Shown here one piece after another: positions 32,960 through 43,797 of a stretch of DNA of 64,000 nucleotides. The first letter of the stretch is position 1. Each line of letters opens with the position of its first letter. Origin of the DNA: Dryococelus australis (Eukaryota > Arthropoda > Insecta > Phasmatodea > Phasmatidae); the NCBI GenBank assembly GCA_029891345.1, contig CM057000.1, forward strand, positions 131,986,163-132,050,162. The letters run 5' to 3'. The notes under the pieces are model-generated. The model was not told the origin of the DNA. It did no database searches and saw only the letters and a list, made by a program, of their open reading frames with translations. The position numbers and the translations under genes are program-made.

Positions 32960-34150
32960 TTTTTCTCGCAATTTGATCATCTGTTAAAAATTAATCTATA
33001 CCCGAATCTTTTAATTCCTCAAAGGGAATATCAAAAGTTATACTTGTTGTAATCATTTATAAGTTATATATATATATATATATCTAACATGATTTTTTAG
33101 CTTTCTTTTGTAAAATTTTGTCAACTTCGTGTCTAGAGTTTAAATCTTTTTGATCTTTATAGGCAATATTGTGATATTTGCATGCTTCATCTAATTTACT
33201 TATTCCTGTATCGCCTCTTTCCCATTTTCATTTAATTTTGTAAATGGACCGCAATAATTATAGCCTGGCAAATGCATTTCAGGAAGATTTAAATAGTTTA
33301 ATGCCCAATTTATTATACCCTTGCCATGATGTTCAGAGCTTCAAAATGTGTGTGGAATTACATTTAAAACTCTTATAAGATATAGAATTCCTTTTGGAAT
33401 ACTAACAATAAATTCTGAATATTTATTGCTGAACATATTCATTATGCTTACTTTTTCATTGTAATAATTGTTATTACCAGCATTTTCTTCGCCATGAATA
33501 ATTTCCCATCTGTTTATTAATTCTCTAACATCACCCATCCAAACACATTCTTTTGGCGAAATATTATATATTTTTTATGTCTTCTCCAGATATAGGAGTG
33601 CTGGGAGAAATTCTTTCTGGTGTGTTTGGTCCTGATTTTGAATGTGGTTCTTTTATATAGTTATAATATATTGGTCCAATTATATTTTCGTATTTCCAAC
33701 CTCCACTCGAAGCTATCTTTTTATTACATTATATTGTTGTAATGCAGCATTGGTTGTGTTTTAATAATTTCTGCATGATTTTCATAATCCTCCTCATGAA
33801 ATTTATTCTCAAGAGCTTCTTGTGAATTTTCTGTTAACAAATTACAAAGTTCTGGTGTTAATTTATATTATTTATCCTTAACAAATAGTGTATCATTATT
33901 TATTGTTACTTCCAAATTAGGAGATTTTTGTTTTGAGAATAATTCTCTTTCGAATGATGTTTCTTCAGGAGTAGGTGGATAGTCTAAATTTTTTACTGCA
34001 AATGGAACTAGTGTTATTAAATTTTTATTTTCTTCACTTTTTCTACTTTTTTTTTTACCAATATTTCGTAATTCGTCGATTAATGGTTGCTCTTCATATT
34101 TTTTTCATATTATTTTTTGTGACTTTTTATATTTTTATATCTTTCAATGA
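32960..34150 (-). pseudogene. Unassigned Polinton-block coding remnants (minus strand)
   Basis: Short minus-strand open stretches, for example 33538-33341 (starting MGDVRELINRWEIIHGEE), lie between the small capsid-type gene and the plus-strand gene. The position fits another structural Polinton gene, but I recognise no domain. A (TA)n run lies at about 33065. Confidence 0.35.
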
Positions 34151-34212
34151 GTAATTTAACTCAAACTCCCTTCGATTCTGCCATTTATATATCAGTTTTT
34201 TTTAACTTATAA

Positions 34213-35560
34213 ATGAGTTATAAAAGTATTGAGAGTTTTGAGAGGCAAACTTTTCCTCCAACTATGGGGAATTTAAATGTTTACAATAATAGAATTGAAT
34301 TTGATATTCCTATAGGAGATGGATTTTCTTTTGCAAATGATGCTTATGTTTATGAGCAATTTAGTCTACTAAAGAGAGATAAGGTTGGAGCTGAGGCAGA
34401 TTATGATGAATCAGACAATATTGATGTTTGTTCTAATTTTTTTCAGTTTTCTAGAGTAAAAATTTCAAAACATGGAAATATTATTGAAGCTGTTGATAAT
34501 CCAGGAATAACATCAACAATGATGAATGATTTATTAAGATCACCACGTGAACAAAATTATTTAGAATTTACTGGTTTTGATAATCTATATTGAGATAAAT
34601 CTGTTTCTAGTAATATAACAAAAGAGGTTAAAACTGTTTCTAGTGATAAAACAAATGAAATAGTGTATCCGCTAAGATATTTGTTTGGTTTTATTCGTGA
34701 TAACTATGTAATTTAATGGAAAGGTAGCTATAAAATTACTTTTTTTTTGTAATTCATCTGATAACAACTGTTTATTTCTTTATAAAACTTTAGGTAAAGA
34801 TGATAAAAATATGAAACATCGTCCTGATTCTGGTAAAATTGTTATTGAAAAATTATAAATTATGTGGCCTATTGTTGAATATGAATCTAACACCACCATT
34901 GCAATTAAAGAAAGAATATACAAAGATCCAAAAATACGTATTAGTTTTGATTATTAGTAATTTTTAGAAAAAGAACTTCCGAAAGGAATAAATGATTTTA
35001 GCTTCAATATAAAAGATCAGCTTAATTTACAATTTGATATGCCTGATTTTGTAATTGTAAGTTTTCAATTTAATAGAAAAAGTTGTGCTGAAAAGCATTA
35101 ACACGCTACTATGTTTGATCATTGTAGTGTAAGAAATATTTATGTTAAAAAATTGTAGAAATGAAATTTTTCCTGAAGAAAACTGGAATCTAAACATTGG
35201 AAATGGTGTTTGTATCTCGTTTGGTTTTAGAATTTCTAAAATCATTATAAGCAATAAATTGTTTAAGACAAACTTTAGAAATAATACTTTATTCTAAACC
35301 AACTGTAAATTTTGATGGTGATATTAATTACTATTCATTTTGGAGGCGAAAACCTATATATATGTTATTGATTATTCACACAGAAAAACAACTGTTGTTA
35401 AAGAAAAAACAAATATATAAATTAGTGTTGATTGTAATAAAAAAGGTTGAAGAAGCAGGTACCATTTGTAATATTGTTTGAATGGATCTTTCTTATGATT
35501 ATTTGAAAGAGAGAATTTCTGAAGATTTATAAATTTCAATATTATTAAATGGAGGAATCA
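34213..35560 (+). pseudogene. Probable Polinton major-capsid-type gene remnant (fossil)
   Basis: The plus-strand frame begins MSYKSIESFERQTFPP and includes NRIEFDIPIGDGFSFANDAY and LLRSPREQNYLEFTGF. Coding-like sequence goes on to about 35.5 kb, a span of some 450 codons, which is close to the usual size of the double-jelly-roll major capsid protein. Orientation opposite to the minus-strand genes and position support the call, which is inferred from context. Broken. Confidence 0.4.
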
Positions 35561-36182
35561 ACAAATTGTTGTGACAGTTTAATACTATATTTTAGAGTTA
35601 TAGTCGAGTGGTTACATTTAAAACTTTTACGAATCTTTTGAAATATAGATGAATTATTTGATCATATAAAAAATAATTTTCGTTATTCTAAGCAAGTTTT
35701 TTTTCTTTCTATTGATAAATTTATTTTCTTTATAAATAAAATACCTTTATTTCAATGTAGTTTGACAAACCTTTTTAAAGATGGTGACAGTTGGAGCCAC
35801 CTTTCTATAAATTTGATGATAATGCATCTGACGAAGTCGGAGAATTAGTTCACAAATGTCATCGAAATCTATAAAGTGTACAATTGACACTCTTCAAAAA
35901 CACTAATGATAAATATGTACTTCATGAAATAGGGGGCGACTTTGAGAAGATAGTAGTTTTTAAAAGATTAGTAGAGCTTCGAATTTAAATTATCAATTGT
36001 CTTTTCAATAATTTTACTGTATTTTTATTTATTTTGCTCGTTTTTCTCTTAAATTCACTTGATTTAGATTGCTCCCTTGCAAATTAGCATTTCTAGAAAA
36101 CTTGAAAATTTGCTTGAAAAGCAAGAAATTTGCATTTTTTTGCATAAATTTTGCTGTTTTTTAACTAGCACAAATCCTGAAT

Positions 36183-36367
36183 GACGAGTTTGAAAAATTG
36201 CAAATTTTTGCTTGAGTGTGGCATAAATTTGCTTGTTTTTGAGAGCTCCTTTTTAAAAAATTTTAAAGCCTCAACTTAGCCTAAAAAAACTTTGATTTTG
36301 AAGCAAAAACCCTTGATATTTCATTGAAAATAAGGGTTGAGGCAGCTCTCTCATTATACATCTACTT
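36183..36367. repeat. Right arm of the inverted repeat bracketing the Polinton block
   Basis: Inverted counterpart of 27363-27536, from GACGAGTTTGAAAAATTGC to CATTATACATCTACTT. It has small internal length differences, so the arms have diverged for some time. Similarity weakens but continues a little inward (AATTTTGC, GCACAAAT words). Confidence 0.8.
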
Positions 36368-36817
36368 CCACATTTACAAATTTTTTATTTGTGCTGTAAA
36401 TTAACTTTACTAGCACAAACCAAAAAAAGTAAAAAGGACTAATAATATAACTTATTAAAATAAAATTTATGTGGCGTAAAAATCACTGGCGGAGAACAGA
36501 GGTGACACATGTAAGGTTTAGAGTGGGGAGGGTGGCGATGCTCAATGCATGCAGCTGTTTCCAAGTGCAAGGTCTCCGAAGGTCATGGCACTTCCTGTCT
36601 TCACGGCTGTGGGCGGGTCACGCAGGCAGATGGGCGACATGTGCATGCAAAGTTATTATGTAAAACTGTCACTTCGCACATTTTTAAGTTAAATTGAGTG
36701 AAGAAATTTTATTACGCTATTGAAAGTTTGCAAAAAATCAGTCTTGTTAGCGACTATAAAACTGCAGATTGATTCACGAGATATATATTAATTAGCAAAA
36801 TGTGAGATAGTTTAGCA

Positions 36818-36819
<2 letters not shown>

Positions 36820-36896
<77 letters not shown>
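36820..36896. repeat. (AT)n microsatellite
   Basis: About 38 perfect AT dinucleotides. Likely polymorphic; no other content. Confidence 0.98.
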
Positions 36897-36900
<4 letters not shown>

Positions 36901-37519
36901 ATCTTAAAATCGCCCGACAAGTTTATATCTTAATTTATATGACATTCTAATATATTTGTATAAAAAAACAATAACATGTTTCCTAAGTATCGCTAAACAA
37001 AAATGTCCACAAATGCATATTCCGTATCATGAAAATAAACTCGTAAATGTCACCCAAACAATTGCTACATGAATTGTGGATGCTTGTGACTGATGTGAAC
37101 CTGTGTGTGACCTTGCCAGGCGGTTTACTGCTGTGCCGGTATTGATAGCTTCAATTCTTTCTCTCGCGTCGTGTGTGCTTCCAGCTTCCCAGGTAAACAA
37201 ACTTGAGGCAGTGTTCCAATTAGTTTCTAGTTTCATTCTTCTTAATTTATGTATAGTATTTTGTAAGGTTTAGTTGAAACACTGAGATGTTTAAAACTGC
37301 CTACCGTGCAATGCGGTAAAATTTTTGTGTTATGATTTTTAAATTAAAAACTGATATGGCGGCAATTTGATAATTTGACTTCGAAGTTGACAAAATGCAA
37401 TTACAAAAATACCTCTTGTAGAAAAACCGGTCAGATTACCATTTTGTTAATGAAAAATGCTAATTGGAACATATCCTTGTGTTAATGGAAAAGAAATGAG
37501 CGAGTTATTATGCAAAATT

Positions 37520-37785
37520 TTAGTTGATGGTGGTTGAATATGTACGTGAACATGGAAAAAGGGCAACTGGTCCACAATTTGGTGTCAACGATAAAAATGT
37601 ATGGTGTTGGTGCGGGGAGAAAAAATACGCTATAAAAATTGCCCCAAAAAATGTGCTTTGCGAGGCACCACTAGAAATAATGGATTTTCTGTCACCATAG
37701 AAATGCTTACGTTTGAAGCCAGAAAAATAGCAACTAACAAAAACATTCCCGTAACAGGATTTAAAGTGGACGTTTCCTGGTGACT
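37520..37785 (+). pseudogene. pogo/Tigger (CENPB-type) transposase scrap
   Basis: A frame at about 37531-37630 reads VVEYVREHGKRATGPQFGV then NDKNVWCWCGEKK, the psq-type helix-turn-helix of pogo-like transposases. A second frame (37601-37783) reads TTRNNGFSVTIEMLTFEA and RKIATNKNIPVTGFKV, the CENPB-type second HTH. The two are in different frames, so at least one frameshift lies around 37640. The DDE catalytic domain is absent downstream. Non-functional. Confidence 0.6.
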
Positions 37786-37789
37786 CGAT

Positions 37790-40000
37790 TACGCAATTCT
37801 TAGCAGCTGTTCAGTGCAATAATAGCACGTGCGACACCCTTACCAAGGGTGTGGCAAGCGGGTTGTATATACAGCCCTTCAAGAACCCGTCCATAAGAGG
37901 ATAAGAAAAATATCAAATCTGTTTAAAGATTTCTGGTTGAAAAGACACACACATGACTTCCTTGGCATAACATGTATGATTTATTTGTATAAATGTTTCA
38001 AAGTTTACACAGGATTATAGAAAATATTCATAATTTATTATTTATCTATATTCCCAGTCTTCCAAAAAAATTTGACACTGATTAAATATCAGATAGGCTC
38101 AGAAATGTATACAATGGTACCATTTTCAAATATGAAATACAAATTCTCATTAAAACTGTGCTAGAATTCCACATACAAGTAATGCTTGAAACAATTCAAA
38201 GTTAAATCTTATGTCTCTCTTGTGTCACTTAACATAAATCTATGAGACTACTGTACTCCTACTCCAGGTTTAAGGGTATTATCATAAAATATTAAAGATA
38301 AAAAAAAAAAAGCCTGGGTGATATGTCGCGTTCAGAACAAATAGAAAAATATACTCTCAGCTCCTTTTGAAAGCCTACGTGGCTATATTTTCATGTTTAT
38401 CATTTTCTTAGCTATTTTCGTAATACTGGCTAGATACAAAGTCTAAAATTGGAGTATTTCCTAACTCGTAATGTAAGCATACGCTTAAGTACTGTACTCA
38501 CAATACTGACATTGACAATAGTCAATATTTTAGTAAAATCCAACAAAGACACAAATGACTCTAATTTTCCCATTTTATTACACTTTGAGAATTTTCGGCT
38601 GTCTTTAAAAACATGAATGATAACTTTAATCAGCCGATAGTTCATACAGAAATTTTCTGTCTTGGAATATGGAAATTCCTAAGTTTTTTCTACCTGCCAT
38701 GATGCAAAAGTCTTCATCCTGACAATGGACAGAGGGGCCAGAAATATTATTTCTGTTACAACATTATTTCTGTTACAACATTATTTTTGTACTTAACTGT
38801 GAGCTGAAAATCCAGGAGTGCTGGTCTCTCATTCTACATGACCAAACTCTTGGCATTATATCCAAAACTTTTACCCCTCCCAGGGAGGGAACGAGAGTCC
38901 AGCCAATTAGAGACCAAGAAACTCTCTAGAAGCTTCTATACAATTCCAAATTATTAGTGAACAGCCACTTCCGGCAACACAGTTCCATGCTACATGGTTA
39001 ACCATCTGGCCACGCAACCGCTGTGACTGCAGCGCGGTCTGATCAAACTATCCCCTACACTCAGCAGCCAGTCTACCTCGGGTGCACGCCACAGCTGGAA
39101 GCTATGTCTGATTGCTGGGCTACACCTTGCTGTCGCACGTACGTAGGCCTGCTGGGGCAGGCTTTTCGTCGCAGACCATCACGTGCATATATAATTTGAG
39201 TAAGTAAAGTCACTAAGGAAATTATTTTAATAATTGGGGATAGATAGCAACACACACATTTTTCATGTAAAAAATTTGTTTTATGCTGGCTATAGGTCCC
39301 ACGCTGCACATATTGTCTTCCTCGTCGTGCTGGTGTCGAAGCGGGCAGGCATAATGGGAGTGGAGGAACGTAGTTTTGAGGCGCGTGCCTCACACGTATA
39401 AATAATTTACTTGTACACTCTAGTCAATTCCCTGACAATGCGGGACCTTAGATGTCATTTTATAATGGTCAGAAACGTTTTTACACTTTACCCTTTTTTC
39501 CCCCCAAAAAAAGTTTGTGTACGGGCAGCGCCCCATATATTCACATGAAATTATAGGGCAATTTCCAATTATTGATTCAAAGAAGTTTGTAAAAACACTA
39601 ATCTGTAGGAAAATTTGCATTCAACTTTACTTTAAGGACAGACATTCGATATTGAGACTTTCAGCTTAGTGCCTACATAAATACACAGTGGCGAGCGTAC
39701 AACAGCAAGCACGCAACGTAGCGCAATAGAGTGCCGGTGCCAGACTGGACAGCTTGGTGCCATGCAGCCATGGCAGGCAAGCTGTGCAGCGTTGCTAAGT
39801 CTGCGAGTGGTCAACTGGTGGCAGTGATGTTGCCATGTTTCACTAAGTTTACGCACAGAAACCATAACCTTTTCTTAGATTTTTTTTTCTGTTTACACAT
39901 AATTTCTTATTGCATTGTTTTTGAAGAAAACTGCGGAGTGCTGCTATTTAAGCTATCGTTATAAACGAAAATAAGCTCACGCTGCATTTGATATTACAAT
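37790..40000. other. Intron sequence without recognised gene
   Basis: AT-rich to mixed DNA. A direct repeat of ATTATTTCTGTTACAAC occurs at about 38745 and 38765. No conserved coding, promoter or terminal repeat was found. Confidence 0.35.
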
Positions 40001-40029
40001 CTTCTTTTCCCACTGAATATATGGGCAAT

Positions 40030-40109
40030 TGACGGTGCCTATAAAAGTTATCGTTATAGCGGATTTTTTGTTATAAAGCATACTCATTACATCGGACTTC
40101 CACTGTTAC
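40030..40109 (-). mobile_element. pogo/Tigger-type terminal repeat (right end)
   Basis: Inverted, the end reads CAGTGGAAGTCCGATGTAAT and then TTTATAACAAAAAATCCGC and TATAACGATAAC. It resembles the left end at 27272 (CAGTGAAAGTTCGTTGTAAC). The pair could be ends of one element later inflated by insertions, or of two separate copies. Confidence 0.45.
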
Positions 40110-40304
40110 AGTAAATTCCTGTGCTTGTGCAGTTTTCTGCTGCGCACCTGGTGTTGATGTCAATCAGATCATTTACGCGCTCCTCTGCTTCGAGGGTATG
40201 CTGAGGACTTCTTTTCAATCTGGACTTCCTATATTAGAAAGATTGAGTACCACAGGGTGTTTACTAAGAGACTCCCTCAGTAACTGTACCATTCAAAAGT
40301 GTGG

Positions 40305-40500
40305 TGGTGAGGGGGTGACTGACTTGATCTAAGCCTCCAAGTCTTGGCTAGCTGAGGCTTAGGTCCCACATTTAATCCAGTTGACTAGTCAAATGGTGAC
40401 TAACGTAATCAAATTATGCAAGTGGGGTGACTGACTTGGTATAAGCCCCCAAATTTTACATACCCGAGGCTTATGCCCCACGTTGGGCACCAGTTGACGT
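40305..40500. repeat. Tandem duplication, period ~120 bp
   Basis: GTGACTGACTTGATCTAAGC, GAGGCTTAGGTCCCAC and CCAGTTGAC (first copy, about 40315-40390) recur as GTGACTGACTTGGTATAAGC, GAGGCTTATGCCCCAC and CCAGTTGAC (second copy, about 40430-40500). Confidence 0.75.
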
Positions 40501-40599
40501 TCCCTCTCATGGGAAGTAAATAAATGGAGATGCGTTCACACAACAAAAGGTTCTTTTAGAACTTGTAAAAAGCCCACAATTCCAGGCAACAGCTGGTAT

Positions 40600-41300
40600 C
40601 TCCTGGATCCGGCCTTAGTCAGGCTGGAATCGAGATGGTAGCTGGAATAACGACCTGGTAATTTTGAGGGTTCGACTCCCTGGTAGGTCAGGCAGTCACA
40701 ATAGTCCTTGGTTCCCTTGTCCTTGTTCAGGCTGAAAGAAATTGAAGGATATTGATCTTTCCCACACTAGTCAGTAAGCGAGATGTTTAATGACCTAGGA
40801 CCATTGAATAATTAATTACTTGTAAAAGTTAATTGTACTGAGACCCAGGTAAAGGAAGGTACACACAAACTCTAATAATTCATGTATGTAATGAATAAGT
40901 TTGGAAAACAAGGAGATGCTCTAAATAATACAATAATTAATAATCAAATTAATTAACTGACAGGTGAAGTCTACCTGCATAAAAATGTGTGTGGAACAGA
41001 GTGAGCTAAAACTATGTATTAGTGGGAGAGCTGAAATGCCTAGCAGTCCAGAAGGGAAGTCGTCACAACCTGCTGCCGTGGATACAAAAGGAACTACTGT
41101 CTGGTGAGAATTCAGGTGAGGACATAGAGATACCTCTGACTAGTGGCGTGGAGATGTCTGCTTGCAATGACAGACGTGGTGCACTTGCAAAGACGTAGGA
41201 GACTGTACTTCGATACGTGGAGTCTAGCAGTGTTTGCTCTCGTTAGATTGCTCAAGTCGTTGCAGACTGAGGGGTCGAGCAGCACAGCTTACTAAGGTAG
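40600..41300. repeat. Promoter-type dispersed repeat fragment
   Basis: GACAGGTGAAGTCTACCTGC at about 40960 and AGTCCAGAAGGGAAG at about 41045, followed by CCTGCTGCCGTGG, match the word order at 5783-5910. A polymerase III B-box-like word (GGTTCGACTCC) at about 40669 may be a remnant of a SINE. Confidence 0.45.
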
Positions 41301-41799
41301 TGTGAATATTTGGTATACTGAAATGAAAACTAAAAATGACAACTTTCATTTTCGTTTCTGTAAGAAATTTGGTTGCCAAAATTTGAAACAAAGTGAAAAT
41401 TCTCTATTTTGATGAATTTCCTGGTGTTAAATTAATGTTCGTTTAGTGCACTAGCAAATAAAGCTTTTGTCTTTAAATCATCTTGTTTGTATCCATTGTT
41501 TTATAACTGAAGTAACCACATAAAATGAAAATTTAAATGTTGACAAGACCCCATGTTTGGAAATACTCCTTATCTTACATTTTTTGGGTTGATTTTACAA
41601 CAAATTTATTATAATGAATAATTTGCTAAAATGTTATCAAATTTGTTAATCTTTCATTAAGGCTGAACTCTAGTGACATTATTATCCATTTTCGTTTCAG
41701 TTTTGCGAAAGTTCAAACCAAATTTTTCGTTTTTGCTTTGTGATAAAAAAGTCACATTCGCACAACTCTACAGCTTTCTCCAAGAGACTTTATTCGGTT

Positions 41800-42300
41800 C
41801 AGTCGGCACGAGTGGCCTAGTGGTCTGAATCCTGGAGTGTTCCCTTTGAGTCTTGTTCAGACTGAACACAGGATCTGCACCACTTAACCCTGATTTTGGC
41901 TAAGCCTTGCTCATGTTTGAGTGCCTATCTAGCATTTCTCATGCTTGCTTGTACCCTCTGCCTTATTCAGGCTGGAGGGCCGGTGAACACTGCCATTTCT
42001 GCAGCTCGCACCTCCTTATATACCCAAATCTTCAGCTTGCTGACTGTAAGAGGGGTGCAGGGGGTACCAGCCACACTTCACAGGGGTTTGTTTATTCTGG
42101 CTTCAGCACATGGGTGCCCTTTCATTATCTCCCCTGTTGGAGGCTGTTGACGTTTTTATCACCTTGGCAGACGAGTATCTGGAGGCTGATGTGTCCTTGT
42201 AGCTGGGGTGCTGCAATCTTGCATCATCCCATGGAACGTGCATCTCTGGCTGACTGGTGTCAATGGTTCCGTCAAATGATAAAATCTTGAGAGGGAAAAT
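41800..42300. repeat. Repeat fragment related to 6.4-6.5 kb, with tRNA-like head
   Basis: GGCACGAGTGGCCTAGTGG at about 41808 looks like an A-box region, but no clean B box follows. Farther on, CAGGGGTTTGTTTATTC and GTTGGAGGCTGTTGACG match GGGGTTTGTTATTC and CTGGAGGCTGCCGAC near 6457-6520. Confidence 0.4.
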
Positions 42301-42713
42301 ATGGGCGATCGCATGGCGGCTTCAGTAGACAGTAAAATTTATTTCTTAATGTTCTGTGTCTGTAATTGCTCACTAGGCTAGGAGTGATCCTGTAGGCATA
42401 ACATTAATTGACCTGTTGTAATATTACTTCCCCACTAGCGTAATAACTCTTGAGATGGGGTGAAGTCGAAACTTAAGAGTGCGCATGTCAGATGAGCAGG
42501 AGTGCACCATGCATCAATATGTTGTTTTCACTTTGCACGTCGTTGCCAAGTCCAAGTTACCAGTAAACAAACTATCATTACTTGAGTGGACTGCACTGCT
42601 AACATGATCCATGGGACCACTGCAATAGATGTTAAGAACTTAATTTGCAGACAGTGAAAACACACAGATTACCGTTTAGCATCCATAATCCACTGTCTTT
42701 GCAAGGTGGTTCT

Positions 42714-42717
<4 letters not shown>

Positions 42718-42749
<32 letters not shown>
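42718..42749. repeat. Poly(T) run of 32
   Basis: Uninterrupted T run in intron b. It could be the poly(A) tail of a minus-strand retroposon, but the DNA to its right shows no SINE or LINE that I recognise. Confidence 0.9.
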
Positions 42750-42750
<1 letters not shown>

Positions 42751-43171
42751 GGGTTGAACTGTGTAGGCATATGTGTGTGAATAAGGCCTTATTTAAAATT
42801 CAGTTCAAGTTTGATTAAATAAAATAATTCTAGGTCAAGTTCTAGTTCAGTTCTGTCCCAATATCTGGGTTCGTCCCACCTCTATCAAATACTGATAAGC
42901 AATTACAATTTCTAGCAAAAGAAAATATAATATTAATTTATTGGGAACAGTTGGTTAATTAACTGCCATCATTACAACATTAATTGCCCACAACCAAGAT
43001 ACATTAAGAAAATTGGAACTAACATTGATTACATAAGGATATCACAGGTGTATGACAGTGTCTGGAGCAGGTGAAACATGAACGAGAATTAATCAGTCTT
43101 AGATAAGAGTGTGGTCTCCACTAATTCATATTGAAATTGTTTCTAATGCTTACATGTCCTCTTTGTTCCAG

Positions 43172-43293
43172 ACTGAAAGGCTACAGGCACTGCTAGCAGA
43201 TCCTGAACCATTCAAGATTAATTTTGCCAATTTTGAACCTTTGCCATTTCCACTGGACCCTGATGTGCAAATTAAGGGCATCATTCCTGAAAA
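43172..43293 (+). CDS. Pik3c3: PIK3C3 exon c: start of kinase domain
   Basis: This 122-nt exon reads TERLQALLADPEPFKIN and ends IKGIIPE plus two bases of a split codon. The human equivalent is NERLQALLGDNEK, ending VKIRGIIPE. Donor GTAAGT follows at 43294. The split codon AA|G gives Lys with the next exon, where human has Thr. This segment leads into the kinase N-lobe beta strands. Confidence 0.95.
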
Positions 43294-43797
43294 GTAAGTT
43301 AGTTGTATTCCCACAAACATAATTTGGTTTGCATTTCAATTCAAGGTGACATTAAACGGTTGTGTGTTAATGCTTCGCTCCAGTTGAACTTCAGTAATTA
43401 AAAATTGTAACAGCTTGATGCATGATGCTTTTGAACAATGGTAATTTGATGACTTCAGCTCATCAGCATAGCATAGATTGCATCTGATATCTACGGAGTT
43501 TGCATTATCATTGACGGGATGTTAGATATTGAACTGTTTAACTATGGCAAGAATGGACGTTTCAGCTTGGATTTGTACTGTTCACTGGCCCACCGAAGCT
43601 ATGCATCTCAAGACAGATTACCTGTAACCTCTGTCTTTCTTTGCTCTGAAGTGAATGTGTGCCTTTTCCCATACCTAGAAAGCGTCACCTTTGAAGGAAG
43701 CAGTAGGGGACTGTGAATTGCCAACAGTTTAGGATTGTGGAGTAGGACTGCGGGCATTCCCTAACCAGGACTGAACGTACGTCACACACATAACATA

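Larger units (their letters stand above)
28440..36000. mobile_element. Polinton/Maverick fossil, broken, with nested hAT
   Basis: This AT-rich block holds remnants of several Polinton genes: an integrase remnant (about 29.2-29.7 kb, minus), a fibre-like repeat protein (about 30.2-32.25 kb, minus), a small minor-capsid-type protein (32.67-32.95 kb, minus) and a probable major-capsid-type gene (34.2-35.6 kb, plus). No DNA polymerase B was recognised. Intact Polintons are about 15-20 kb; this is about 6.2 kb without the insert, so much is lost. It carries many breaks and is inert. It is old enough to have been hit by a later hAT, which is itself diverged. Confidence 0.75.
20089..43171 (+). other. 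PIK3C3 intron b (23.1 kb)
   Basis: Donor GTAAGT at 20089; acceptor ttccag ending at 43171. This is the largest intron and the richest in mobile DNA: a 1.95-kb repeat copy with a nested hAT, a LINE-like scrap, pogo-type termini, a Harbinger-type MITE, the Polinton fossil with a nested hAT, a pogo transposase scrap and promoter-type repeat fragments. No gene for a host protein was recognised inside it. Confidence 0.9.

Noticed and set aside
40660-40690. tRNA-like B box (GGTTCGACTCC)
   Set aside because: No A box at the right spacing and no cloverleaf; not a tRNA gene and too weak for a SINE call alone.
41805-41870. Possible tRNA gene (GGCACGAGTGGCCTAGTGG)
   Set aside because: No proper B box or acceptor-stem pairing.
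43519-43716. 65-codon frame shortly after exon c
   Set aside because: PIK3C3 is continuous from exon c to exon d, so it is not an exon; it has no recognisable domain.
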